Shown: positions 9,268 through 19,663, counted from the first letter of the stretch. The stretch is 59,876 nucleotides of DNA from Bacillus sp. ISL-45 (GCF_018613195.1 NZ_JAGGQQ010000014.1:1-59876); one strand, 5' to 3'. Notes: generated by a model from the sequence alone, not told the origin. A program made the numbers and translations.

Positions 9268-9332
9268 TTCGTCATTTTTCGACATTTTTCTCTTATTGGT
9301 TTTATAATACCAAGGATTCCAATAACCGTCAA
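9268..9332 (-). promoter_or_regulatory. abrB promoter with tandem Spo0A boxes
   Basis: On the minus strand TTGACG (9332-9327), a 17-base spacer and TATTAT (9309-9304) form a sigma-A promoter with start near 9297. Downstream are two perfect Spo0A boxes (TGNCGAA): TGTCGAA at 9284-9278 and TGACGAA at 9274-9268. They are 10 bases apart, at roughly +13 to +29. This is the same arrangement as the B. subtilis abrB P2 promoter, where Spo0A~P binds just past the start site and represses. Confidence 0.88.
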
Positions 9333-9483
9333 TTATTTTATTTTTCTTCTATTAGTAAATTTTTACACAGAACGAAAACCTTTTCATATCAAGGGTTATG
9401 GATGAGAAAGGTAATAAGGAATAAGGAATGGTGCGGTTATCTCGAATTGAGGATAATGAAAAAATATTATTGAGGTAATAGTA

Positions 9484-9544
9484 TTCGACGCATAATTCGA
9501 CAAAATTCTACAATATCATTCGACAAAATGTCACAATTTCGACA
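9484..9544 (+). promoter_or_regulatory. Cluster of Spo0A boxes upstream of a sigma-A promoter
   Basis: TTCGACA (reverse of TGTCGAA) occurs perfectly at 9496-9502, 9519-9525 and 9538-9544. Degenerate copies are TTCGACG at 9484 and TTCTACA at 9506. All have the same orientation. They lie about 150-250 bases behind the abrB start and immediately upstream of the promoter at 9558-9586. Confidence 0.7.
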
Positions 9545-9557
9545 AACCCTAGATGGA

Positions 9558-9586
9558 TTGTATATTATTTTAGTAACAGGTATATT
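9558..9586 (+). promoter_or_regulatory. Sigma-A promoter facing metS
   Basis: TTGTAT (9558-9563), a 17-base spacer and TATATT (9581-9586). The predicted start is near 9593. The nearest Spo0A box ends 13 bases before the -35, a distance compatible with activation. Confidence 0.6.
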
Positions 9587-9592
9587 CTATTT

Positions 9593-9680
9593 GTGGATTT
9601 GGTTATGATTTTATTATGCAGAATATCAACCTTTCAGGACACTAAAGCTCATGCCAACGAACTGAGGCGGGGCTTTTTTT
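9593..9680 (+). ncRNA. Putative short Spo0A-linked transcript between abrB and metS
   Basis: Between the promoter at 9558-9586 and the terminator at 9644-9680 lies a potential transcript of about 85 bases. No known riboswitch or T-box core was found in it. Two tiny frames exist: ATG 9605, 32 codons running through the terminator, and ATG 9616, 9 codons. Neither has a convincing ribosome binding site. It could be a small RNA or an attenuated metS leader. The existence of the RNA is inference from sequence signals. Confidence 0.4.
9644..9680 (+). terminator. Terminator in the abrB-metS gap
   Basis: AAAGCTC pairs with GGGCTTT and, inside a small bulge, GCC pairs with GGC; a run of seven T follows. 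No protein gene lies upstream on this strand for 750 bases, so it must end a non-coding transcript or attenuate one. Confidence 0.7.
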
Positions 9681-9876
9681 ATAAAAATATATTAGGGGCA
9701 TAGCCCCATAATGAATCTCTACTGACAAAGTTCGTAAGCTCTATAGAGAGAATGTCCGTAGCGGAACTTTTTCAGGAAATTCTGTTTTTACCATTTGATA
9801 AAATAAGAATATCTTAACCCTGGATAATGGCTCATAGTTTTGGGTTTTAAAGTGTTAGGAATCCCGGTGCATAAAC
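9681..9876 (+). other. Structured gap before metS
   Basis: Contains GGGGCATAGCCCC (9694-9706), a tight 5-bp hairpin. It is followed by AAAGTTC near 9728 and GGAACTTT near 9764, which can close a longer stem around an inner CTCTATAGAG palindrome and is followed by TTTTC. No T-box sequence (GGGTGGNACCGCG) or SAM-riboswitch core was seen. Confidence 0.45.
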
Positions 9877-9885
9877 TGGTATAAT
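9877..9885 (+). promoter_or_regulatory. metS extended -10 promoter
   Basis: TGGTATAAT is a perfect extended -10 element. The -35 region is weak (TTAGGA with a 19-base spacer). The transcript would start about 40 bases before metS. Confidence 0.65.
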
Positions 9886-9916
9886 AACTACTATTAGAAT
9901 GAACTAGCAGTTTTAG

Positions 9917-11887
<1,971 letters not shown>

Positions 11888-11898
11888 AACCATTTAGA

Positions 11899-11936
11899 CC
11901 TGAAAATGTTTCATGTGTAACATTTTCAGGTTTTTT
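11899..11936 (+). terminator. metS terminator
   Basis: CCTGAAAATG pairs perfectly with CATTTTCAGG and is followed by TTTTTTG. Confidence 0.92.
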
Positions 11937-11992
11937 GTGTTAAAAAGGCAATTTTTTTAAAAGAGTGATTTATGATAGTAAGAGAGTCAGAT

Positions 11993-12076
11993 AGCAAGCA
12001 AAGCGCGAGCGCCCTTGCTCAGCCCTGACAAGCGCTTTTAATAACGCAAGCATTCCCGACACTTGTCGGGTTTTTA
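11993..12076. repeat. Inverted degenerate copy of dispersed palindromic repeat A, plus hairpin
   Basis: Read on the minus strand, 12041-11993 resembles GCGCTTGTCGGGGCTGACCA followed by AGGCGCTTGCGCTT, the core of repeat A seen at 18671, 31205 and 41121. It is followed on the + strand by the hairpin CCCGAC-ACTT-GTCGGG with TTTTTA (12055-12076), which may act as a terminator. Confidence 0.55.
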
Positions 12077-12095
12077 TGAAACCGAATTCAAAAAT

Positions 12096-12125
12096 TTGAC
12101 CTGGACATTGAAAAAAAGTTATGAT
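12096..12125 (+). promoter_or_regulatory. tatD sigma-A promoter
   Basis: TTGACC (12096-12101), an 18-base spacer and TATGAT (12120-12125). Confidence 0.6.
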
Positions 12126-12235
12126 ATCGACACAACTTTATCACAATAATAAGAACACCACAGTGATTCTATTCTACTTAATGTCAGGAATCACTAGAAT
12201 GAAACTGCAGGGCAATGCTGCAAAGGAGTTTTAAC

Positions 12236-13003
12236 ATGCTTTTTGATACACATGTACACTTAAATGCAGAACAATTCAATGATGATCTCCAGGAGGTTAT
12301 TGACCGGGCGCTTGCTGAGGGTGTGACGAACATGGTTGTTGTCGGGTTCGATGAGGCGACGATCAAGAAAGCGATAGAACTTGCTGAAGGCTATGATTTT
12401 ATCTATGCAAGTGTAGGCTGGCATCCAGTCGATGCGATTGATATGACGCAAGAGCATCTGGACTGGCTTAGAGAACTGGCCAGCCATCCGAAAGTAGTCG
12501 CACTCGGGGAAATGGGCCTTGATTATTATTGGGACAAGTCACCAAAGGACATCCAGAAAGAGGTCTTCCGCAAACAAATCAGGCTGGCAAAAGAAGTGAA
12601 TCTTCCTATTATCATACATAATCGTGATGCAACAGCAGACATAGTTGAAATTTTAAAGGAAGAGAACGCCGGGGAAGTAGGCGGAATCATGCATTGCTAT
12701 AGCGGCAGTGTGGAAACCGCGCTAGAATGTATCGATATGAACTTCTATATTTCGCTTGGCGGACCGGTTACATTCAAAAACGCGAAGAAACCGAAAGAAG
12801 TGGCAGAATCGATTCCAATGGATCGACTGTTGGTCGAAACAGATTGCCCTTACCTGACGCCCCATCCATATCGCGGAAAAAGAAATGAACCAGCGTATGT
12901 AAAATTGGTGGCCGAACAAATTGCAGAACTGAAAGGGTTAACACTCGAAGAAGTTGCAGGCGAAACAGCCAAAAATGCAAAAAAATTATTCGGCATAAAG
13001 TGA
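12236..13003 (+). CDS. tatD: TatD family metal-dependent hydrolase (YabD)
   Basis: A TIM-barrel amidohydrolase-type nuclease of the TatD family; members show metal-dependent DNase activity linked to DNA quality control. 255 residues. Metal-site motifs: DTHVHLN at the N-terminus (HxH), GEMGLDYYWD (Glu), PIIIHNRDA (His), GIMHCYSG (His) and VETDCPYLTP (Asp). The start is ATG 12236 with AAAGGAG 7 bases upstream; an in-frame TTG at 12215 precedes that site and is rejected. Its place between metS and yabE is conserved in B. subtilis. Confidence 0.93.
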   Translation: MLFDTHVHLNAEQFNDDLQEVIDRALAEGVTNMVVVGFDEATIKKAIELAEGYDFIYASVGWHPVDAIDMTQEHLDWLRELASHPKVVALGEMGLDYYWDKSPKDIQKEVFRKQIRLAKEVNLPIIIHNRDATADIVEILKEENAGEVGGIMHCYSGSVETALECIDMNFYISLGGPVTFKNAKKPKEVAESIPMDRLLVETDCPYLTPHPYRGKRNEPAYVKLVAEQIAELKGLTLEEVAGETAKNAKKLFGIK

Positions 13004-13170
13004 TAAAGAATGTTGTCGATTTTTCAACAAGGTTGTCCAAACTTTTTCTGTTTCTAAAAAGTTCTACATGTCTCACTGGCGACATAGGATAACCGTGTCG
13101 ATAACTCTTGCTTTTCTTTTTATGGAGCATCTTGCATAATAGGGACTACGTTTGGGCAAGGGTGTCTGGG

Positions 13171-13200
13171 TTGACAAGTCGGCAACAATATCTTTATAAT
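13171..13200 (+). promoter_or_regulatory. yabE sigma-A promoter
   Basis: Consensus TTGACA (13171-13176), an 18-base spacer and consensus TATAAT (13195-13200). Confidence 0.85.
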
Positions 13201-13229
13201 CACTCCGAGAAGAGGAGGCGTTTTTCATC

Positions 13230-14426
13230 GTGATTAATAGTATGAAAAACCTGTTTTCCAAGACTTTGAGTAAAAAGAAACTGGTGATTTTTTCTGCTAG
13301 TTTCCTAGTTTTTGCTGCTGCTCTTGGGTTCTTCATGTATGAAGGGACCAAAAAGACAGTTGCATTGACGCTGGATGGCGAAGAAAGAGTCATTAAAACA
13401 CATGCAAATACTATCCAAGATCTATTTAATGATCTCAAAATCTCACTACGCTCAGAGGATTATTTATCACTGGCGGCAAACACAGAGGTGAAGAACAACC
13501 TTTCGATTGTGTGGAAGCCGGCAAAACAGGTAGAGCTAATTCAAGATCAGGAAAAGAAAACGTATTGGACAGCAGCTGATACGGTTGAGGGCTTCCTGAA
13601 AGAACAGAATATCGTCATAAATGAACACGACAAATTAAACCTAAACCCAGACGCTAAGTTAAAGCAAGATTTGAAGATTGCCATTCAGAGAGCTTTCCCG
13701 CTTAAGATTGTAGTTGGCGGAAAAGAGCGAGATGTATGGTCGACTTCGACTACGGTCGCTGACTTTTTATCACAGCAAGGAATCACACTGAACGAAATGG
13801 ACCGTGTTGAGCCTGCTTTAAAGCAGACAGTCACAAAAGATGCCGTGATTAATGTTATTCGAGTTGAAAAAGTCACCGATGTAGTGGAAGAACCAATTAG
13901 CTATGCAGTCGTTACGAAAAATGACAGCAAACTGGAAAAAGGGAAACAGAAAGTCGTAACAGAAGGCCAGGAAGGCTTGCTTTCCAAGGAGTATGAAGTC
14001 ATCCTTGAAAATGGCAAGGAAGTATCAAGAAAACTGGTCAGTGAAAAGAAACTGAAAGAGAAACAGGATAAAGTCGTGGCAATGGGAACGAAGGTCATCG
14101 TAGCTCAAGTTTCCCGCGGCTCAAGTGAACCGGCAGGCAAGGAGTTTTATGTTACTTCCACAGCGTACACTGCAAACTGTAACGGCTGCTCCGGCTACAC
14201 GGCTACAGGGATCAACCTGAGGGCAAACCCTAACATCAAGGTCATTGCAGTAGATCCAAGAGTTATTCCTTTAGGTACCAAAGTTTATGTAGAGGGCTAT
14301 GGCTATGCAATAGCTGCCGATAAAGGCTCAGCTATCAAAGGCAATAAAATCGATGTCTTTTTCGCGTCAAAAGCAGATGCATACCGTTGGGGCCGTAAAA
14401 CCGTCAAAATCAAAATCCTGAATTAA
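13230..14426 (+). CDS. yabE: Cell-wall-binding Rpf-like protein YabE (DUF348-G5-3D)
   Basis: An extracytoplasmic protein of the resuscitation-factor-like (Sps/YabE) family, probably a peptidoglycan-active enzyme. 398 residues: one N-terminal membrane anchor or signal (about 17-38), three DUF348 repeats (about 41-80, 98-137, 155-195), a G5 domain (about 213-276), and a C-terminal 3D domain (about 308-380). The 3D domain has the catalytic-type aspartates in VIAVDPRVIPLG, IAADKGSAI and KIDVFF. A CNGC pair lies inside it. The start is GTG 13230, about 10 bases after GAGGAGGCG; the later ATG 13242 is too far from that site. It is driven by a strong promoter and ends at its own terminator. Confidence 0.93.
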   Translation: MINSMKNLFSKTLSKKKLVIFSASFLVFAAALGFFMYEGTKKTVALTLDGEERVIKTHANTIQDLFNDLKISLRSEDYLSLAANTEVKNNLSIVWKPAKQVELIQDQEKKTYWTAADTVEGFLKEQNIVINEHDKLNLNPDAKLKQDLKIAIQRAFPLKIVVGGKERDVWSTSTTVADFLSQQGITLNEMDRVEPALKQTVTKDAVINVIRVEKVTDVVEEPISYAVVTKNDSKLEKGKQKVVTEGQEGLLSKEYEVILENGKEVSRKLVSEKKLKEKQDKVVAMGTKVIVAQVSRGSSEPAGKEFYVTSTAYTANCNGCSGYTATGINLRANPNIKVIAVDPRVIPLGTKVYVEGYGYAIAADKGSAIKGNKIDVFFASKADAYRWGRKTVKIKILN

Positions 14427-14430
14427 TTAT

Positions 14431-14462
14431 GAATGCAGGGGATTCTTCCTCTGCATTTTTGT
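14431..14462 (+). terminator. yabE terminator
   Basis: ATGCAGGGGA pairs with TTCCTCTGCAT (short loop) and is followed by TTTTTGTTTTTT. Confidence 0.88.
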
Positions 14463-14590
14463 TTTTTCATTTTACGTTTAAGGTATAATAAGAAAAGCGT
14501 AATCGCTTAAAAACTTTACACCTATATAGACGATTATATTTCAAAAATGTTTCATTTATTTCAAAGAAAATTTATTTCTTTTTTAATTTT

Positions 14591-14777
14591 GGCTCTGTTA
14601 ATGCTAAATGTTGATTATTACATCCTGTTGATTGTAGTGGAAGGCGCGTAGACTCCTGGGGGATGAGAAAGTCATGGGGAGACCCCGCAGGCGCATAAAG
14701 CGCCGAGGAGGCTCCCCGACTTCCCGCGGAAAGCGAAGCGCCTGGAACGAAAATCAACAGCCGTGTTTAACAGAGCC
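14591..14777. mobile_element. MITE-like palindromic element, 187 bp (repeat B)
   Basis: Terminal inverted repeats GGCTCTGTTA (14591-14600) and TAACAGAGCC (14768-14777) enclose a second nested pair, CTGTTGATT (14626) with AATCAACAG (14752). The interior, GGAAGGCGCGTAGACTCCTG to AAGCGAAGCGCCTGGAACG, is highly self-complementary and GC-rich compared with its surroundings. It encodes nothing convincing. Related copies occur at 24745-24825 (fragment) and 47520-47775 (enlarged). This repeat type is widespread in Bacillaceae spacers. No target duplication is evident. Confidence 0.7.
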
Positions 14778-14837
14778 TAGACTATAAAGAAAAATCATAT
14801 CCATTTGAAGATGAATGAGTTCGAGTACGGAGGAATC

Positions 14838-16267
<1,430 letters not shown>

Positions 16268-16269
<2 letters not shown>

Positions 16270-16295
16270 AGTCCGGAGATTTCGGGCTTTTTTTG
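16268..16295 (+). terminator. ksgA terminator
   Basis: AAAGTCCG pairs with CGGGCTTT (one G-T pair) and is followed by TTTTT. Confidence 0.78.
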
Positions 16296-16301
16296 ATGTT
16301 C

Positions 16302-16404
16302 GGAATAAAACCCGAAATTGAGGAATATATCTATTTTTTTAGGAAAAAAGCTCTGCGATTCAGGAATATATTAGCCGAACTCAGGAATATCCTTCCCGAA
16401 TGAT
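16302..16404. repeat. 20-21-bp phased repeat array before yabG
   Basis: GGAATA-type segments at 16302, 16322, 16363 and 16384, with a GGAAAA version at 16342, are spaced 20-21 bases. Several units also carry CCCGAA or GCCGAA. Five imperfect units. Confidence 0.6.
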
Positions 16405-16421
16405 CCACTCCGTCCAGAAAG

Positions 16422-16450
16422 CACATGTCTATAGGTATTTGCATATTTTA
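16422..16450 (+). promoter_or_regulatory. Sigma-K type promoter of yabG
   Basis: CACA at 16422-16425, a 16-base spacer and CATATTTTA (16442-16450) fit the mother-cell sigma-K consensus (mACm, 16, CATANNNTA). B. subtilis yabG is a sigma-K gene. Confidence 0.62.
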
Positions 16451-16503
16451 TGAAAGAATACCACTTAGCGCAGCCTGTGTGCGGGGCAATTGGAGTGAGG
16501 ATG

Positions 16504-17382
16504 ATGAATATTAACCTCATGGATATCGTCGGCAGGGTTTCGCATCAATGCGATATTATGTTCCGGGTTATCGATATCAGAGAGAAACATGGCAAAAAAA
16601 TCGCGATATTATATGGTGAGGATTTCCGGTTAATTGCGGATGCGCCCTATGAAGATCTAATTAAAATCGATCCGAGTATGCGCATGAGGCTGACAAAGGA
16701 ATTCCGTTCACTTGAAGAACAGTCATATAAGCTATTCAGGCAGGATGTTGATCTATTACAGCAAAAGCAGGAGTATGAGGCAACCGAGGGCTACAGCAAG
16801 TCTTACAACTACTTTCAGATGCCTGGGAAGGTGCTCCACGTTGATGGAGATCCGAATTATTTAAAAAAGTGCCTGACTCTTTATGAGAAAGTAGGGGTCC
16901 CGGTGTATGGATTCCATTGCAATGAAAAAGAAATGCCGGACAAAGTCGGAATGCTGATTGATTATTATAGACCTGATATTCTGGTCATCACCGGGCATGA
17001 TGCCTATTCAAAGTCTAAAGGATCTATGGATGATATCAACGCTTATCGACACTCCAAGCATTTTGTTCGGACAGTAAGAGAGGCTCGAAAGAAAGTTCCT
17101 CATTTGGACCAGCTGGTCATATTCGCTGGCGCTTGCCAGTCTCATTTTGAGTCGTTGATACATGCTGGTGCCAATTTTGCAAGTTCCCCTTCAAGAGTTA
17201 ATATCCATGCGCTTGATCCGGTTTATATCGTCGCTAAAATCAGCTTCACACCGTTCATGGAGCGCATTAATGTGTGGGATGTACTTCGCAATACCTTGAC
17301 TGGTGATAAGGGTCTGGGCGGCATCGAAACAAAGGGAGTATTAAGGACAGGAATGCCATATAAAAAAAAATCGTCGGACTGA
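16504..17382 (+). CDS. yabG: Sporulation-specific protease YabG
   Basis: A cysteine-type protease of the U57 family, made in the mother cell; it trims spore coat proteins such as SpoIVA and cooperates in coat cross-linking. 292 residues. Highly conserved segments: MPGKVLHVDGDPNYLKKCL, PDILVITGHDAYSKSKG, AYRHSKHFVRTVREARK, and VIFAGACQSHFESLIHAGAN containing Cys and His residues of the likely active site, then SPSRVNIHALDPVYIVAK. I choose ATG 16504, 8 bases after GGAG; ATG 16501 is possible. The N-terminal extension to 16450 overlaps the promoter and is rejected. Confidence 0.94.
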   Translation: MNINLMDIVGRVSHQCDIMFRVIDIREKHGKKIAILYGEDFRLIADAPYEDLIKIDPSMRMRLTKEFRSLEEQSYKLFRQDVDLLQQKQEYEATEGYSKSYNYFQMPGKVLHVDGDPNYLKKCLTLYEKVGVPVYGFHCNEKEMPDKVGMLIDYYRPDILVITGHDAYSKSKGSMDDINAYRHSKHFVRTVREARKKVPHLDQLVIFAGACQSHFESLIHAGANFASSPSRVNIHALDPVYIVAKISFTPFMERINVWDVLRNTLTGDKGLGGIETKGVLRTGMPYKKKSSD

Positions 17383-17406
17383 AGAAAACACGTCCGGCGT
17401 TTTTTA
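17371..17406 (+). terminator. yabG terminator
   Basis: CGTCGGAC pairs with GTCCGGCG and is followed by TTTTTTATT; the stem starts within the last codons of yabG. Confidence 0.85.
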
Positions 17407-17486
17407 TTATTTTGGTACATATTTTATCGCATTAAAGGCTACGCTAAAATTGTTGAAATTTAGAAGAAAAAGAAGTCCGAAATATA

Positions 17487-17516
17487 TTGACTTTTAAATT
17501 TAAGTACTGTTATAAT
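17487..17516 (+). promoter_or_regulatory. veg promoter 1
   Basis: TTGACT (17487-17492), an 18-base spacer and consensus TATAAT (17511-17516). Confidence 0.8.
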
Positions 17517-17528
17517 TTATGTTTTTGT

Positions 17529-17557
17529 TTGACTAAATAGTGTCAGCGTGTTATACT
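17529..17557 (+). promoter_or_regulatory. veg promoter 2
   Basis: TTGACT (17529-17534), a 17-base spacer and TATACT (17552-17557). It lies 42 bases downstream of promoter 1. In B. subtilis veg is known for very strong vegetative promoters. Confidence 0.8.
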
Positions 17558-17578
17558 TTACACAGTGAGGTGGACCGA

Positions 17579-17842
17579 ATGCCAAAAACATTATCGGATA
17601 TCAAAAAAGCGCTTGATTCAAACTTAGGAAAAAGACTCATGCTAAAGGCCAACGGAGGACGGAGAAAGACGATTGAACGTTCTGGCGTGTTAGCGGAAAC
17701 TTATCCTTCTGTTTTCGTCATCGAGCTTGACCAGGATGAAAATGCTTTTGAACGTGTTTCGTACAGCTACGCAGATGTTCTAACTGAAACAGTGGAAATT
17801 ACCTTCTTTGAAGATACAACAGGATCAATAGCATTGAGCTGA
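17579..17842 (+). CDS. veg: Veg protein
   Basis: A small, highly expressed cytoplasmic protein; in B. subtilis it stimulates biofilm formation by interfering with the SinR repressor. 87 residues. The N-terminal half is basic and contains [20 protein letters not shown], then [15 protein letters not shown]; the rest is beta-rich ([20 protein letters not shown]). The start is ATG 17579 with GTGAGGTGG just upstream. Two near-consensus promoters precede it and two hairpins follow, so it is monocistronic and strongly transcribed. Confidence 0.96.
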   Translation: MPKTLSDIKKALDSNLGKRLMLKANGGRRKTIERSGVLAETYPSVFVIELDQDENAFERVSYSYADVLTETVEITFFEDTTGSIALS

Positions 17843-17897
17843 TTTTTGGCTCAATGCAGTACAGGCAGTCAACTTTCGGGTTAGCTGCTTTTTATTT
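17831..17897 (+). terminator. veg double hairpin terminator
   Basis: GCATTGAGC/GCTCAATGC (17831-17857) overlaps the stop codon. It is followed by GCAG-AAC paired with GTT-CTGC (17864-17888) and TTTTTATTTT. Confidence 0.8.
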
Positions 17898-17914
17898 TGC
17901 CTTTTTTAAAAAAG

Positions 17915-18043
17915 GCTCTTTTCTCAAACTTTGTTGCTATTGATTGCAAGGCGCTTTTCTCAAACTTTGTTGCTATTGACTGCAAAATAGGATTGAATGA
18001 CCTGTTTTTTTTCGCACACTTGCCTCTTTTGTGAGAAAAGAGC
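17915..18043. repeat. 36-bp direct repeat bounded by a 12-bp inverted repeat
   Basis: CTTTTCTCAAACTTTGTTGC followed by TATTGA-TGCAA occurs twice, 36 bases apart (from 17919 and 17955). The first arm GCTCTTTTCTCA (17915-17926) is exactly complementary to TGAGAAAAGAGC at 18032-18043. The segment lies between veg and sspF and has no coding potential. Confidence 0.75.
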
Positions 18044-18169
18044 ATGCAAAACTTAATACCGACCAGCAAAATGGCCTTATATTACGTCATGTTAAAATCG
18101 GCTTTAGGGTTTTAACAACAATCTTTACGAAAACAGGCTTAAAAAAAGACAGGATAAATAAGGTGCACA

Positions 18170-18196
18170 TGAAAATCTCTTTTTTCAAAAATACTA
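18170..18196 (+). promoter_or_regulatory. Possible sigma-G promoter of sspF
   Basis: AATACTA at 18190-18196 resembles the sigma-G -10 (CATACTA); TGAAAA at 18170 is a weak -35 with a 14-base spacer. Support comes mostly from the known forespore control of ssp genes. Confidence 0.35.
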
Positions 18197-18229
18197 AGGA
18201 CACCGCGGTGGTGAAAGGAGATGGTAGTA

Positions 18230-18409
18230 ATGGGCAGAAGAAGAGGGATTATGTCTGAAAGGTTGAAGGAAGAGCTTGCGAAAGAACTTGGCTTCTATGA
18301 TGTCGTCCAGAATGAAGGATGGGGCGGCATAAAGGCCAAGGATGCAGGTAATATGGTGAAGCGAGCGATTGAGCTGGCCGAACAGCAGCTTGCGAACCAA
18401 AACCGCTGA
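18230..18409 (+). CDS. sspF: Small acid-soluble spore protein, alpha/beta type (SspF)
   Basis: Coats and protects DNA in the spore core and is degraded at germination. 59 residues. Opening [20 protein letters not shown], the helix-turn-helix-like [19 protein letters not shown] with the conserved Gly residues, and [14 protein letters not shown] match SspF throughout. The start is ATG 18230, 9 bases after AAAGGAG; an in-frame ATG at 18221 abuts that site and is unlikely. Confidence 0.95.
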   Translation: MGRRRGIMSERLKEELAKELGFYDVVQNEGWGGIKAKDAGNMVKRAIELAEQQLANQNR

Positions 18410-18484
18410 CCCAGATGAAGATTCTTTAGAGACTGCCAAACAGCTGTTTTCACAGTTGCCAATAAAATTCAGATCCATCGCGGC

Positions 18485-18513
18485 GCCGGGGCTTATGCTC
18501 CGGCTTTATTTAT
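18485..18513 (+). terminator. sspF terminator
   Basis: GCCGGGGC pairs with GCTCCGGC around TTAT and is followed by TTTATTTAT. Confidence 0.82.
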
Positions 18514-18670
18514 GGATAAAAAGGTGTGCAGCTTCCATGTATCCTCCTGCCATTCTAATTCTTTGTGAATTTACTGTATTCGCCATAATGCAAATGATAA
18601 AATAAAGGAATGTTTCTTGCAGGGGAGTCTTACTTAATTTACACGAAGGAATGGATTGATAGTGACGATC

Positions 18671-18738
18671 GTCCAACTCCAGTGCCAAGCCCTCGAGTCG
18701 CTTGTCGGGGCTGATCAAGGCGCTTGCGCTTTTCTTTT
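18671..18738. repeat. Dispersed palindromic repeat A (short copy)
   Basis: CAACTCCAGTGCCAAGCCCT, CGAGTCGCTTGTCGGGGCTG, then ATCAAGGCGCTTGCGCTTTT. Related copies lie at 11993 (inverted), 21886, 24471, 31205, 38135 and 41121. The GCGCTTGTCGGGGCTGACCA plus AGGCGCTTGCGC core can fold on itself. Confidence 0.75.
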
Positions 18739-18745
18739 CTTTTTG

Positions 18746-18754
18746 TGGTAAAAT
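18746..18754 (+). promoter_or_regulatory. Possible extended -10 promoter of ispE
   Basis: TGGTAAAAT is an extended -10; TTGCGC inside the end of repeat A lies 19 bases upstream. Weak candidate. Confidence 0.38.
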
Positions 18755-18793
18755 AGGACAAAATGTGGAATTCGTTTAAAGTAGGTGGAAGTT

Positions 18794-19663
18794 GTGAAGG
18801 TTTTAGTGAAGGCGCCGGCAAAAATCAATTTGTCACTGGATGTTTTGCACAAACGTCCGGACGGTTACCATGAGGTGGAAATGGTCATGACGACGATTGA
18901 TTTGGCTGATCGCATCGAACTTAGTTTACTAGAAGAAGAGAGGATCGTGATCCATTCCCATAATCGGTTTGTGCCGGATGATCAGCGGAATCTTGCTTAC
19001 CAGGCAGCGCATCTGTTGAAGGAGAGGTTCCAGGTGAAGCAAGGTGTTCTCATTGGCATTGAGAAGACCATTCCGGTGGCAGCTGGGCTTGCTGGCGGCA
19101 GCAGTGATGCAGCGGCGACATTAAGAGGCTTGAATAAACTATGGAAGCTTGGTCTGTCTTTGGACGAGCTGGCAGTGCTGGGTGCGGAAATTGGCTCAGA
19201 TGTTTCTTTCTGTGTGTACGGAGGAACAGCGCTTGCGACAGGCAGAGGGGAAATTATCGAGGAACTGCCGGCACCGCCGACGTGCTGGATTGTATTGGCG
19301 AAACCGTTTATCGGTGTATCGACTGCGGAGGTATATCGCCGCCTTAATGTAGAGAAAATTCAGCATCCGCCTACGAATCAAATGATCACCGCTATTGAAA
19401 ATGGAGATTTCCATGGAGTCTGCAATAGTGTCGGAAATGTTTTGGAAGATGTGACGCTTTCGCTTTATCCCGAGGTAGCACAGATTAAAGATCAAATGAA
19501 GCGGTTCGGTGCTGATGCTGTTTTGATGAGCGGAAGCGGCCCGACAGTATTCAGCCTTGTGGCACATGATTCGCGAATGCATCGTATTTATAACGGTCTG
19601 CGAGGGTTTTGTGACCAGGTATTTGCAGTAAGAATGCTTGGAGAGCGTCATACCCTTGATTAA
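18794..19663 (+). CDS. ispE: 4-diphosphocytidyl-2-C-methyl-D-erythritol kinase
   Basis: An ATP-dependent kinase of the MEP isoprenoid pathway, GHMP superfamily. 289 residues. [20 protein letters not shown] near the N-terminus holds the substrate-binding Lys/Asn, [20 protein letters not shown] is the GHMP ATP-binding loop, and [12 protein letters not shown] is motif 3. I start at GTG 18794, 5 bases after AGGTGG, aligning with the B. subtilis N-terminus; the GTG at 18785 overlaps that site. It precedes purR by 55 bases; the purR promoter overlaps its last codons. Confidence 0.95.
   Translation: MKVLVKAPAKINLSLDVLHKRPDGYHEVEMVMTTIDLADRIELSLLEEERIVIHSHNRFVPDDQRNLAYQAAHLLKERFQVKQGVLIGIEKTIPVAAGLAGGSSDAAATLRGLNKLWKLGLSLDELAVLGAEIGSDVSFCVYGGTALATGRGEIIEELPAPPTCWIVLAKPFIGVSTAEVYRRLNVEKIQHPPTNQMITAIENGDFHGVCNSVGNVLEDVTLSLYPEVAQIKDQMKRFGADAVLMSGSGPTVFSLVAHDSRMHRIYNGLRGFCDQVFAVRMLGERHTLD

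Noticed and set aside
16450-16503. N-terminal extension of yabG to ATG 16450
   Set aside because: It overlaps the sigma-K -10, lacks a binding site, and does not match the family N-terminus.
19141-19352. Two overlapping + strand frames of about 68 codons inside ispE
   Set aside because: They are alternative frames of a well-supported kinase gene without start signals.
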